64,000 nt of DNA, taken from the NCBI GenBank assembly GCA_965194655.1, contig OZ239148.1:558001-622000 (forward strand), written 5' to 3'. Shown one piece after another: positions 53,237 through 61,689 of this stretch (the stretch's first letter is position 1; every line of letters begins with the position of its first letter). The notes under the pieces were generated by a model that was given only the letters and a program-made list of their open reading frames with translations, had not been told where the DNA came from and made no database searches. This DNA comes from Hahnella lacustris (GTDB lineage Bacteria > Pseudomonadota > Gammaproteobacteria > Burkholderiales > Burkholderiaceae_A). The position numbers and the translations under genes are program-made.

Positions 53237-53779
53237 ATGGAGCAAGTGATTCATTTTTCGCCTCAAAAACCCGCGCGACGGGAGTTCATCCGCGCCAGTG
53301 TGGCCGCATCGGTCGTCGTGTCTTCGGGCGCGCTCATGAATACGTCCGAGGCCTGGGCCTTAGAAGTGAAAGCGCTTAAGGCTGAGACCGCTCGCACGCT
53401 TATTCAAATGGCGAGGGATATTTACCCTCACGATCGGATTGCCAACCAGTATTACGCGGTGGCGATAAAGGGGATCGATGCCAAGGCTGCGGGTGACGCC
53501 AAGCTCAAGGCCCTTCTCGAGAAGGGGGTTGCAGACTTGAACGCGCGGGCCAAGAAGGCCCACCAGCGTGGGACCTACGAGTCGGTGGGCTGGGAAATTG
53601 ATCGCGTGAAGTTGCTGAGAGGGATTGAGAACACCCCATTCTTCCAGACGATTCGAGGGGACCTGGTGGTGAGTCTTTACAACCAGAAAGAGGTCTGGCC
53701 GGTTTTCGCATATGAAGGTGAGAGCGCCTCCAAGGGCGGTTACATCAATCGCGGCTTCAATGATTTGACCTGGCTCTGA
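53237..53779 (+). CDS. GMC dehydrogenase small subunit, Tat-exported (gluconate 2-dehydrogenase subunit 3-like)
   Basis: 180 residues, preceded by AGGAG. A twin-arginine signal RREFIRASVAASVVVSSG (residues about 14-34) ends near AWA. The remainder is helical with RTLIQMARDIYPHD and a Tyr/Trp-rich end, typical of the gamma/hitch-hiker subunit of FAD-GMC dehydrogenases. This subunit carries the flavoprotein partner out through the Tat system. It is followed 20 bases on by the large subunit, which has no signal peptide of its own. Confidence 0.82.
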   Translation: MEQVIHFSPQKPARREFIRASVAASVVVSSGALMNTSEAWALEVKALKAETARTLIQMARDIYPHDRIANQYYAVAIKGIDAKAAGDAKLKALLEKGVADLNARAKKAHQRGTYESVGWEIDRVKLLRGIENTPFFQTIRGDLVVSLYNQKEVWPVFAYEGESASKGGYINRGFNDLTWL

Positions 53780-53799
53780 GCCTAAGGGAGGACACAGAC

Positions 53800-55371
53800 A
53801 TGAACACAAAGTTTCGAATGGATGATGACTCGGTTGTGGTGATCGTCGGGTCGGGCGCAGGGGGCGGAACTCTAGCCACTCAGTTGGCCCTTAAAGGAGT
53901 GAAGGTCGTCTGTCTGGAGGCGGGTGCGCGGCACGAGATCGAGGACTTCGTCAATGATGAGTGGGCCTCATTTGGGCAACTCGCATGGACCGATATGCGC
54001 ACCACCTCTGGGTCGTGGCGGGTATCGAAGAATTTTTCAAATCTCCCCGCTTGGATTGTGAAATCAGTGGGTGGGTCTACGACCCACTGGGCAGGTGCTT
54101 CCCTGCGGTTTCAAGAGCATGAGTTCAAGACTAAGACCGTCTATGGTGAAGTGAAGGGTGCTTCGCTCCTGGATTGGCCGATCACGCTCAAGGAGATGGA
54201 GCCTTGGTATGCGCAGGCAGAGGACCGAATGGGCGTGACCCGCACAAATGGCATTCCGGGCCTGCCTGGAAACAACAACTTTAAGGTCATGGAGTACGGG
54301 GCCAAGAAGATCGGGTATTCCATGGTCCACACAGGAAATATGGCCATCAACAGTCAACCGCGGGACGGTCGTGCGGCTTGCCAGCAGATTGGTTTCTGCT
54401 TCCAGGGCTGTAAGAGTGGTGCCAAGTGGTCGACGCTCTACGCTGAAATCCCCAAAGGCGAAAAGACCGGGAATTTAGAGGTACGGAGCCAATGTCATGT
54501 CTACAAGATCGAACACGACAACAGTGGCAAGGTCACCGGTGTGGTCTATTACGATAAGGATGGGAAGTCCCAGCGTCAGAAGGCCCGGGTGGTTGCAGTA
54601 GCCGGGAATTCAATCGAGACGCCACGGCTTTTGCTGCTTTCTGCATCCGGCAAGTTCTCGAAAGGGCTTGCCAACTCGTCAGATCAGGTGGGTAGGAACT
54701 ATATGCGTCATATGACCGGGTCCGTCTACGCCAGCTTTGATCGTCCAGTGAAGATGTGGCGGGGAACCACCATGGCAGGAATCATCCAAGATGAGTCTAG
54801 GCACGATCCAAAGCGAGGGTTTGTCGGGGGCTATGAAATGGAAACGCTCTCTTTGGGAGTGCCCTTTATGGCGGCCTTCCTGGATCCTGGTTCCTGGGGA
54901 CGAGAGTTCACGACCGGCATGGAGGCATACGAGAACATGGCGGGCATGTGGTTGGTGGGCGAAGACATGCCGCAGGCAACGAATCGTGTCACCTTGCATG
55001 CCAAGGCCAAAGACAAGCATGGATTGCCAGTGGCTAATGTGCATTTCGATGACCACCCTAATGACATCAAGATGCGAGATCATGCCTACGCGCGTGGACA
55101 GGCTGTTTATGAGGCTGCAGGGGCTACGCGTTTCTTTCCAACTACGCCCTATCCGTCCACTCATAACTTGGGCACTTGCCGCATGTCCGCCAAGCCTGAG
55201 GATGGTGTGGTGAATGCGTTTGGGCGCAGTCACGACATCAAGAATCTTTTTATCTCGGATGGAAGCCAGTTCACGACAGGGGCAGCGGAAAATCCAACGT
55301 TGACCATCGTGGCGTTGGCACTGCGTCAGGCTGACCACATCGTGTCTTTGATGAGCAAACGGGAGATCTAG
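53800..55371 (+). CDS. GMC-family FAD dehydrogenase large subunit
   Basis: 523 residues. VVIVGSGAGGGTLATQLALKG is the FAD dinucleotide motif, GGSTTHWAGASLRF the GMC signature, and THNLGTCRMS holds the catalytic histidine, with ENPTLTIVALALR at the end. Extra cysteines in CQQIGFCFQGCKSGAKWS may bind an iron-sulfur cluster, as in fructose- and sorbitol-type dehydrogenases. It oxidises an alcohol or sugar; the substrate is unknown. Together with the Tat subunit and the cytochrome it forms a periplasmic dehydrogenase feeding the respiratory chain. Its end is followed by tRNA-Thr. Confidence 0.88.
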   Translation: MNTKFRMDDDSVVVIVGSGAGGGTLATQLALKGVKVVCLEAGARHEIEDFVNDEWASFGQLAWTDMRTTSGSWRVSKNFSNLPAWIVKSVGGSTTHWAGASLRFQEHEFKTKTVYGEVKGASLLDWPITLKEMEPWYAQAEDRMGVTRTNGIPGLPGNNNFKVMEYGAKKIGYSMVHTGNMAINSQPRDGRAACQQIGFCFQGCKSGAKWSTLYAEIPKGEKTGNLEVRSQCHVYKIEHDNSGKVTGVVYYDKDGKSQRQKARVVAVAGNSIETPRLLLLSASGKFSKGLANSSDQVGRNYMRHMTGSVYASFDRPVKMWRGTTMAGIIQDESRHDPKRGFVGGYEMETLSLGVPFMAAFLDPGSWGREFTTGMEAYENMAGMWLVGEDMPQATNRVTLHAKAKDKHGLPVANVHFDDHPNDIKMRDHAYARGQAVYEAAGATRFFPTTPYPSTHNLGTCRMSAKPEDGVVNAFGRSHDIKNLFISDGSQFTTGAAENPTLTIVALALRQADHIVSLMSKREI

Positions 55372-55381
55372 CGGGCTTTGG

Positions 55382-55387
55382 TAGAAT
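55382..55387 (+). promoter_or_regulatory. -10 element of tRNA-Thr
   Basis: TAGAAT lies nine bases before the tRNA-Thr 5' end, the expected distance for a short tRNA leader. The -35 is weak. The same hexamer occurs before uvrD and rpmB. Confidence 0.5.
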
Positions 55388-55396
55388 GACGGTGTT

Positions 55397-55472
55397 GCCG
55401 GTGTAGCTCAGACGGTAGAGCAGCGCATTCGTAATGCGAAGGTCGAGGGTTCGATTCCTTTCACCGGCACCA
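55397..55472 (+). tRNA. tRNA-Thr (anticodon CGT)
   Basis: 76 bases. Acceptor arms GCCGGTG (55397-55403) and CACCGGC (55462-55468) pair perfectly. The D arm is AGCTCAGACGGTAGAGC, the anticodon CGT is at 55430-55432 within the loop TTCGTAA, and the T arm is GAGGGTTCGATTCCTTT. CCA is encoded (55470-55472). It reads ACG threonine codons. Confidence 0.97.
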
Positions 55473-55576
55473 CCTCCAGGCTCCTTCTCGCCTAACCGTT
55501 AATCCAGATCAACCTCCCTGTTTCTCCATCGCTCAGTATTCAACGAGTGGACGCAAGAGAAACAAGGAGTCTGGCG

Positions 55577-55960
55577 ATGTTTAAACGGATATTGACTCTG
55601 GCACTCACCAGCCTCTTGGCGGGATGTGTGTCGATGGAGATTGAGGTGAACTTGCCTGAGGGGAGAACACAGGCGGCTCGCTTCTATTTTGGCGATGGGC
55701 ATGTGGACGATCTCCTCATTTTGGGCGGCCGGAATCATTACGGGAGGCTGCGATATCCCATCAACCAGCCCACGGGTGATCTCCGTTTCGAGTTTTTGTC
55801 TGGTGCGTCCATTCGTGCCCGCTGCGTGGAGTTTGGGTGGGACACCTTTGGGCAGCCCATCTGCAATGGCTTTGAGGTGACTGAGTCCAACTTCCAGCTC
55901 ATTCCTGTGGGTTCAAGAGCCTCTCGGCCCAAGGGCGTGCCGCCGCAGACGGCTTTCTGA
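55577..55960 (+). CDS. Small lipoprotein, unknown function
   Basis: 127 residues from the ATG at 55577, with AGGAG seven bases upstream. RILTLALTSLLAGC is a clear lipoprotein signal (lipobox LAGC). The mature part (about 110 residues) is beta-rich with two Cys (RARCVEFG and PICNGF) that could form a disulfide. I do not recognise it. It lies between tRNA-Thr and the glycan synthase and is read in the same direction, but 149 bases separate it from that gene. Confidence 0.75.
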   Translation: MFKRILTLALTSLLAGCVSMEIEVNLPEGRTQAARFYFGDGHVDDLLILGGRNHYGRLRYPINQPTGDLRFEFLSGASIRARCVEFGWDTFGQPICNGFEVTESNFQLIPVGSRASRPKGVPPQTAF

Positions 55961-56082
55961 GCAAGACTGTGCGCTCCTCGTGTCATGCCGTAGCGGTAGA
56001 CAACAGGCAATCCCGCACAACGCGAGTGAGGTGCCTGATCCTCCGCTAACAAACCGCCGGGGGGCCGTTAGGTCTTAGGATC

Positions 56083-56103
56083 GTCGTTAAGGTGTATAAC
56101 GAC
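56083..56103 (+). promoter_or_regulatory. Inverted repeat overlapping a -10-like element before the glycan synthase
   Basis: GTCGTT (56083-56088) and AACGAC (56098-56103) are perfect inverted arms with a 9-base centre. The -10-like TATAAC (56095-56100) overlaps the right arm and ends nine bases before the GTG start. The layout would suit a repressor site covering the promoter. No known regulator site is recognised. Confidence 0.4.
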
Positions 56104-56109
56104 TTCTAA

Positions 56110-57417
56110 GTGCTTCCCTACATCACCATCCGCAAAAAGTTTTGGATCGTCCTTTCAATCGCTTCGATGTGGATGGTCGCCTCCATCTTCCTCTCACTGC
56201 CTTGGCTGTCTGATCTCTCTGGCGTCGTGGGTGCTCCGCTGGCAGTCTTTCTCATTGCTTTCATTGCCATTGTTCCCGGTTTCATGAACGCCTTCGTTGT
56301 GGCGTCGATGCTATTGGACAACCGTCCCGCACGCGTCAAGCCTAGGCGTTATCCGCCCGTCACCCTTCTCATTCCGGCATACAACGAAGCGGTCTCTATT
56401 CGTTCAACGATAGAGAGCGTGCTCAATCAAGATTACTTGGGTGAGCTCACCATCCTGCTGATTAATGACGGCTCGTCGGATGGAACGGTGCAGGAGGTTC
56501 GGCTGATGCAATTGGAGAACCCCCGTCTCAGGCTGATTGATCTGAGGCACAACGGTGGGAAGTCAGCCGCATTGAACGAAGGCCTCAAACAGTGTGAAAC
56601 CGACTTGGTGGTGAGCGTCGATGCAGATTGTTGGATTAAGTCCAATGGGGTTCGTAATCTCGTTGAGCGCTATTTGGGAGACCCCCCAAACACCGCTGCG
56701 GTGGCTGGGGCTATTCTCATTCGGAACTCCCGACAGAACTGGCTCTGTAAGGCCCAAGAGTGGGACTACTTTCTCGGTATTGCAGCGGTCAAGCGTGTGC
56801 AGTCACTCTTTCAGGGCACGCTGGTTGCCCAAGGTGCGTTTTCCCTCTATGAGAAGGCGGCCATTGAGCGCGTTGGAGGTTGGCCTCAGACCGTCGGGGA
56901 AGACATCGTGCTGACATGGAGACTACTGGCCCAAGGATACAGGGTGGGTCATGCGAGCGATGCCTGTGCATTTACGAACTGTCCCGACACGGTTTGGAAG
57001 TTTGTAAAGCAAAGGCAGCGGTGGTCGAGAGGCCTGATCGAGGCCTTTCGGGATAGCCCGAGACTGATGTTCAAGTCGCGTTGGAGCAGTATGTTCATTG
57101 TCTGGAATGCCATCTTTCCTCTGATGGACATTGCCTACACCGTTGGATTCATACCTGGCCTATTTCTGGCTTGTTTCGGGTACTTTTGGATTGTGGGTCC
57201 CATGACACTTGCTTTGATTCCACCTGGTCTTTTGCTCACGCGCGTGATGTATGTGGCAGAGGCGAGGATGTTTTTTGCGGAAGATCTAAAAGTGAGGAAG
57301 AACTACATGGGCTTTTTGTCCTACACCCTGGCCTATGGGCTGATTCTTCAACCCGCCTGTGTCTATGGATATTTCTCCGAGATCCTGGGCCTTCGCAAGA
57401 ACTGGGGTACGAAATAG
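56110..57417 (+). CDS. Membrane glycosyltransferase family 2, PgaC/IcaA-like glycan synthase
   Basis: 435 residues from GTG 56110. Two helices (11-30, 42-68) precede a processive GT2 domain: ND at 119-120, DAD at 171-173, GED at 263-265 and QRQRW at 301-305, the last being the hallmark of processive synthases (poly-GlcNAc, cellulose, hyaluronan). Several helices follow (about 325-425). It probably makes and extrudes a polysaccharide from a UDP-sugar. PgaA, PgaB and PgaD partners are not nearby. It is followed by a barrel protein and faces a c-di-GMP enzyme pair, fitting an exopolysaccharide under c-di-GMP control. The sugar is unknown. Confidence 0.85.
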   Translation: MLPYITIRKKFWIVLSIASMWMVASIFLSLPWLSDLSGVVGAPLAVFLIAFIAIVPGFMNAFVVASMLLDNRPARVKPRRYPPVTLLIPAYNEAVSIRSTIESVLNQDYLGELTILLINDGSSDGTVQEVRLMQLENPRLRLIDLRHNGGKSAALNEGLKQCETDLVVSVDADCWIKSNGVRNLVERYLGDPPNTAAVAGAILIRNSRQNWLCKAQEWDYFLGIAAVKRVQSLFQGTLVAQGAFSLYEKAAIERVGGWPQTVGEDIVLTWRLLAQGYRVGHASDACAFTNCPDTVWKFVKQRQRWSRGLIEAFRDSPRLMFKSRWSSMFIVWNAIFPLMDIAYTVGFIPGLFLACFGYFWIVGPMTLALIPPGLLLTRVMYVAEARMFFAEDLKVRKNYMGFLSYTLAYGLILQPACVYGYFSEILGLRKNWGTK

Positions 57418-57431
57418 GCCTTTCTCGGCAT

Positions 57432-58367
57432 TTGGTTCCGTTCGTTATCAACACGCTGATGTCATTGGTCAGCGGTCACGTTGGTGCTCAGGAACTCGCC
57501 TTGGGCAGCGCTTCTAAGGCTTTGGCGACAGAATGGCTTTACTCAAAAGACAGCGACCAGTTCGAGACGATTCGGCTTCGACAGGCATTCTCTCCCGAGT
57601 ATGAGAGCGCAGATGAACATTGGCGATGGTCAGTGCAGTCTTCGCGATATCAGGATCAGGCTTGGCGCGCCCACGTGAACCAGTTGGGGCTCAACCGAAA
57701 GATGGGGTCCCTGAGCGATTTGCAGATCGAGACGGGTATCTATCTGAACGAAGGCCTGGGTCAACAGCTGGTCACTACTGACAACCGCGTCTCCGTTCCT
57801 TTTGGGAAGTCCTCGCGAATAGAGGGCTATCTGGTGCGGGACTGGGTGGAGACTCGATCTGGTCTCGAGGATGCAAGAACCTATTGGCTCTTCGGGACCA
57901 GCCTAGAGACCCAGTGGACCGAGCGATGGAGCACAGTCCTCTCCCTGTCGCAGATGGAGTTTTCTGATCAGAACACCCGAAGCCGATTTCTCACGAAGCT
58001 CGTCTTTGACCTGTATCCAACTTACGGCCTCACCGCTCAGATCTGGCACCGGGCTCAGCGAGACGATGATTCACCTGCGGCACAAGGGACCTATTTCAGT
58101 GCTGAGCGGTATCGTGAGACGCTCTTGGTGATGGGGATGACAAGACGGTATGCAGACTTTCGTTTGCGTGCGCGATTAGGGTGGGGAACTCAACGAGTTG
58201 ACTCTTCCGACGACTCTCATTCTCAACTCCTGGATCTCGCGATCGAGCCTTTGGGAAGGGGGCCGTACACGTTAAGGACGGTCTTTGGCTTCAAGCGAGG
58301 CGCCGGGGTGAGCGGAAATTCCTACAGCTATAGGGTCTTGAGCCAGGAATTGACCATTCGCTTCTAA
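57432..58367 (+). CDS. Probable outer-membrane beta-barrel protein, partner of the glycan synthase
   Basis: 311 residues if the TTG at 57432 is used; the ATG at 57459 is an alternative, and neither has a good ribosome site. Reading upstream is open but overlaps the synthase. An N-terminal hydrophobic stretch ends in HVGAQ, a likely signal cleavage site. The body shows alternating beta strands rich in Trp, Tyr and Arg (ARTYWLFGTSLETQWTERWS, ADFRLRARLGWGTQR) and ends in ELTIRF, with the terminal Phe of outer-membrane barrels. It resembles the YaiO-type barrels sometimes paired with glycosyltransferases. It may export or anchor the polymer. Its stop shares CTAA with the convergent cyclase. Confidence 0.65.
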   Translation: MVPFVINTLMSLVSGHVGAQELALGSASKALATEWLYSKDSDQFETIRLRQAFSPEYESADEHWRWSVQSSRYQDQAWRAHVNQLGLNRKMGSLSDLQIETGIYLNEGLGQQLVTTDNRVSVPFGKSSRIEGYLVRDWVETRSGLEDARTYWLFGTSLETQWTERWSTVLSLSQMEFSDQNTRSRFLTKLVFDLYPTYGLTAQIWHRAQRDDDSPAAQGTYFSAERYRETLLVMGMTRRYADFRLRARLGWGTQRVDSSDDSHSQLLDLAIEPLGRGPYTLRTVFGFKRGAGVSGNSYSYRVLSQELTIRF

Positions 58368-59206
58368 AGCGAGACGGTTTTCGAAAAGATGTGGCATCGA
58401 TTGCGACCTTCGCGTTTCGCGACATACATTGCGTCATCTGCCTCCCTGATGAGACTCTTGAGCAGGCCTCTCTTGTCAAAGACCATCGCGCGGGTCGGTT
58501 GAACCGAGGTGAGGCCGAGGCTAATGGTGATGGTGATGGGTTTTGCTCCTGCCAAGAACGTGTGCTGCTCTACGGCAGCTCTCAGCCGCTCGGCAATCTC
58601 AAAGGCCAGTGCAGGGTCGGCATGAGGGAGTGCACATATAAACTCCTCGCCCCCTAACCGACCCCAGAGGTCCGTCTCCCGCACAGCAGACTGACAGAGC
58701 TTGGCCAGTCGGGTGAGGGTATCGTCCCCCGCTTCATGGCCATAGGTGTCGTTGACCCGTTTGAAATGATCCACATCGATCTCGATGATTGAGATCGTAG
58801 ATCCATCCCTAGCAGCGGTCTCAATCTCTCTCTCGACGGCACTGATCCAGGCCTCTCTCTGTAACAGGCCGGTGAGGTCATCCACGCGAGAGCGCTGCTC
58901 CAGCGCCTCAGACTTCGAGTTTAAGTCCCTCAGTAATGAACGCAGGAAGATGACCGCAAGGGTCATGACGGCGGCGATTAACAGGGAGAAGAGGGCATGA
59001 ACAACGGTATGTGTGGTCAGCGCATCAGGAGAACCGACCTCTGCGATTCCCTGCCCAATCAGCAGGAGCGGGCAGACCGTCAAGATGAGCCAGAGTTTCC
59101 TATGGCGTGCACTTTTATGAACGACTGACAGTGTGAGGAAGACGCCAGCGAGGTGCGTGAGTAGCGTGAGGAAAGCTAGTCCGTAAAGGAGAGCGTTGGC
59201 CCACAT
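58364..59206 (-). CDS. Membrane diguanylate cyclase (GGDEF)
   Basis: 280 residues. Three to four N-terminal helices (about 5-90) and a short coiled linker lead to the GGDEF domain (105-280). The active site reads GGEEF at 185-189. The I-site RETD at 176-179 lies exactly five residues upstream, so product inhibition is likely. EIDVDHFKRVNDTYGHEAGD has the metal ligands. It makes c-di-GMP. It lies 12 bases after the HD-GYP gene, so cyclase and hydrolase are probably one operon facing the glycan synthase. Confidence 0.92.
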   Translation of the reverse strand: MWANALLYGLAFLTLLTHLAGVFLTLSVVHKSARHRKLWLILTVCPLLLIGQGIAEVGSPDALTTHTVVHALFSLLIAAVMTLAVIFLRSLLRDLNSKSEALEQRSRVDDLTGLLQREAWISAVEREIETAARDGSTISIIEIDVDHFKRVNDTYGHEAGDDTLTRLAKLCQSAVRETDLWGRLGGEEFICALPHADPALAFEIAERLRAAVEQHTFLAGAKPITITISLGLTSVQPTRAMVFDKRGLLKSLIREADDAMYVAKREGRNRCHIFSKTVSL

Positions 59207-59218
59207 CCCAGTGTTCTC

Positions 59219-60271
59219 TTAGCTAGAGACTTGAAATGGAAGACGTTTGAAGTCTGGGTCTGGGAAGGTGTATCCGCCTTGTCGAAAGAGGTGAAGGCAG
59301 CAGCGCGACGCGTCCTGATCGTAGAGCTTTCCAGCAGAGCGCTGTAGTTCCTGCAAGGCGTGTTCGACTGTGGCGGGCACTCGATAAGGCCTCTGGCTGG
59401 ACATGGCCTCCACCAGGTCTGCAACTGCAAGAATGCGGGCCTCAATCAGAATCTGGTCGCCCTTTCGCGCATTGGGGTAGCCAGACCCATCCAGCCGCTC
59501 ATGATGTTCCAGAACGATTTGGGCAACAGGCCAAGGAAAATGAATGCTCCTCAGAATGTCGTACCCTGCTTGAGCGTGGGTGCGAAGCATCGCAATCTCG
59601 AGTTCTGTGAGCTGGCCCGGCTTCGTGAGGATCTCAATGGGGACCGTGATCTTCCCAATGTCGTGTAAAAGTGCGGAGATGCGGATACCCTGTATCTGAT
59701 CGCTGGTCAGACCCATCTGTTGGGCGATGGCGCAGGCCAGCGAGGCGACTCTTTTCTGATGGCTGGCCGTGTATGGGTCCCGTCCTGCGACGACTGCGCC
59801 GAGGGTCTCGACCACCTCAAAGAGGAGCGTTTGCCGAAGCTCTCGCTCATGTTCAAGCGCAAGCTCTGTCCGGCGTCGATCGCTGATGTCGCGAATATTG
59901 CACTGAGCGACCCTCTGTCCGTGAATCTCGTACACATTGCTGACGAATTCGACGGGGACAGGATGGCCATCTCGGGAGAGTAGGTCGAGGTGTTCGTAGC
60001 GGACATAACCGACGGCCATCAGCTCACGATGCATGTCCTCACTGGCCTGTTTGTCAGTGAGAAAGCCGAGTTCCCAGAGCCGCTTACCGATAATGTCTTC
60101 GCTGCTGAACCCGACAATTTTCAGGAAGAAGGGATTTGCATCAAAGATCACACCTTCAGGAAAGGTGATGAGCAGAATGCCATCCTGCGCGGTCTCAAAG
60201 AGGCGCCGGTAACGTTCCTCAGAGAGCGCAGAGCCAACTGGGGGGTGCTGCTGCTCAGGGGAGTCGTCCAC
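59219..60271 (-). CDS. PAS-HD-GYP c-di-GMP phosphodiesterase
   Basis: 350 residues. A PAS sensor domain (about 18-135, FETAQDGILLITFPEGVIFDAN) is followed by an HD-GYP domain with HDIGK at 203-207, HHERLDGSGYP at 256-266 and DLVEAMSSQRPYR at 285-297, all residues needed for the metal site and GYP partner binding. It should break c-di-GMP to GMP. No signal peptide or membrane helix is seen, so it is cytoplasmic. The operon with the GGDEF enzyme suggests local control of c-di-GMP. It is divergent from btaA. Confidence 0.92.
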   Translation of the reverse strand: MDDSPEQQHPPVGSALSEERYRRLFETAQDGILLITFPEGVIFDANPFFLKIVGFSSEDIIGKRLWELGFLTDKQASEDMHRELMAVGYVRYEHLDLLSRDGHPVPVEFVSNVYEIHGQRVAQCNIRDISDRRRTELALEHERELRQTLLFEVVETLGAVVAGRDPYTASHQKRVASLACAIAQQMGLTSDQIQGIRISALLHDIGKITVPIEILTKPGQLTELEIAMLRTHAQAGYDILRSIHFPWPVAQIVLEHHERLDGSGYPNARKGDQILIEARILAVADLVEAMSSQRPYRVPATVEHALQELQRSAGKLYDQDASRCCLHLFRQGGYTFPDPDFKRLPFQVSS

Positions 60272-60325
60272 GTCTTGATACTACCGTGGTTTTTGGCTCT
60301 GAATGAGGCTAGACGATAAATAAAA

Positions 60326-60331
60326 TTTATA
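60326..60331 (-). promoter_or_regulatory. Extended -10 element for the c-di-GMP operon
   Basis: Read on the minus strand, TATAAA preceded by TTG, in the most AT-rich stretch of this gap (60312-60360). It would give a leader of about 50 bases to the PAS-HD-GYP start at 60271. No -35 is convincing. Confidence 0.35.
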
Positions 60332-60373
60332 CAAACGTCATTAATCGTATACCGTGAAAACACACGCGCGCGA

Positions 60374-60391
60374 CTGTCACGCGGCTGTCAT
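60374..60391 (+). promoter_or_regulatory. Pho box upstream of btaA
   Basis: CTGTCAC (60374-60380), four bases GCGG, CTGTCAT (60385-60391). This matches the classical PhoB box of two 7-base CTGTCAT direct repeats with a 4-base spacer; only one of fourteen repeat bases differs. It lies 64 bases before the btaA ATG. A weak third repeat (CCGTCAC at 60398) follows. This supports phosphate-starvation control of betaine-lipid synthesis. Confidence 0.75.
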
Positions 60392-60455
60392 CTCGGTCCG
60401 TCACCCTTCGCGGTTAGGTCGTTCGCCCTGAACGCCACCGGAGTGCCTGCCGCTT

Positions 60456-61682
60456 ATGACAACGAAATCGATCGCCGTGGATGCGGTTCTGGGGGATGTG
60501 CCCTCGGAGCGAGGTCTGCGAATTTCTGACCGCATCTTCGCGGCCTTGTTTAACCACTTGGTGTATCCCCAGATCTGGGAGGATCCGGAGGTCGACCTTC
60601 AGGCGCTGCGGCTTCAGGATGGGGAGCACGTCGTGGCCATCGCCTCAGGTGGCTGCAATCTCCTCAACATGCTCACAGCTGCTCGGGTGAGGATCTCGGC
60701 GCTGGATCTGAGCCGCGCTCATATCGCCCTGAATCGTCTCAAGCACGCCGCGGTTCGGGGCCTAGATCGCCATGAAGATTTTCTGGCCTTCTTTGGACAC
60801 GCGAATCAACGAGAAAACCGCAGGCGCTATTTTGAGCTGATTGCGCCTCACCTCGATGAGGCCAGCCGGGCCTATTGGGAGCAGCGTGCGCCTTTTACTC
60901 GTCGCATCGACGGGTTTACAGACAACTTCTACACCAAGGGCGTGCTCGGGAGATTCATCGGGGCCAGTCATTTTGCTGCACGACTCTTTGGCGTGAACCC
61001 TCGTGACATCCTTACGGCCGCTAATCGTCAGGAGCAGGCTGAGATCTTCGATGCCACGATGGGCCGGGTCCTGAAGCGGCCGTTTGTCCAGAAGGCCTTG
61101 CAGAACCCGTTTGCGCTCTACGGGCTGGGGATTCCTGCGGCTCAGTTTCAGAAGCTCCAGGGTGACGCACCCTCCATGTCGACGGTGCTACACGATCGGC
61201 TCAGGCGTCTGGCCTGTGATTTTGACCTCTCGACCAACTACTTCGCCTGGCAGGCCTTTGGCCGCCGATATGACCTCGACCAGACCGAAGCGCTTCCGCG
61301 CTATTTGCAGGAGCGTCATTACGCCAACTTAAGGGATCGAATTGGTGAGGTGGAGATGCATCGAATGATGCTGACCACCTTCCTCAAGCAGCAGCCTGCG
61401 AGGTCCGTGGATGCGTTTGTATTCTTGGATGCTCAAGATTGGATGAATGACCAGCAGCTCAATGCACTCTGGGCCGAGGTTCAACGGACGGCCTCGGACC
61501 ATGCGCGAGTGATTTTCCGCACAGCGGGCTCGGAGAACATTCTTCTGCATCGAGTCGACCCAGAGGTCCTGCAGCATTGGTCCTACGCGCGCGACACCTC
61601 GGAGATGCTCCATCAGCAGGATCGGTCCGCCATTTATGGCGGATTCCATCTGATGCGAAGACAAGCCCCGTCTGTCTCTTAA
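60456..61682 (+). CDS. btaA: S-adenosylmethionine:diacylglycerol 3-amino-3-carboxypropyltransferase
   Basis: 408 residues, matching BtaA (about 410). SDRIFAALFNHLVYPQIWED is the family's N-terminal signature. HVVAIASGGCNLLNML and ALDLSRAHIALNRLKHAAV are the SAM-binding part. BtaA moves the 3-amino-3-carboxypropyl group of SAM to diacylglycerol, giving DGHS, the precursor of the phosphorus-free betaine lipid DGTS. btaB follows 7 bases on, and a Pho box precedes. Replacement of phospholipids under phosphate starvation is the known role in alphaproteobacteria such as Rhodobacter and Sinorhizobium. Confidence 0.88.
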   Translation: MTTKSIAVDAVLGDVPSERGLRISDRIFAALFNHLVYPQIWEDPEVDLQALRLQDGEHVVAIASGGCNLLNMLTAARVRISALDLSRAHIALNRLKHAAVRGLDRHEDFLAFFGHANQRENRRRYFELIAPHLDEASRAYWEQRAPFTRRIDGFTDNFYTKGVLGRFIGASHFAARLFGVNPRDILTAANRQEQAEIFDATMGRVLKRPFVQKALQNPFALYGLGIPAAQFQKLQGDAPSMSTVLHDRLRRLACDFDLSTNYFAWQAFGRRYDLDQTEALPRYLQERHYANLRDRIGEVEMHRMMLTTFLKQQPARSVDAFVFLDAQDWMNDQQLNALWAEVQRTASDHARVIFRTAGSENILLHRVDPEVLQHWSYARDTSEMLHQQDRSAIYGGFHLMRRQAPSVS

Positions 61683-61689
61683 GTTTCGA

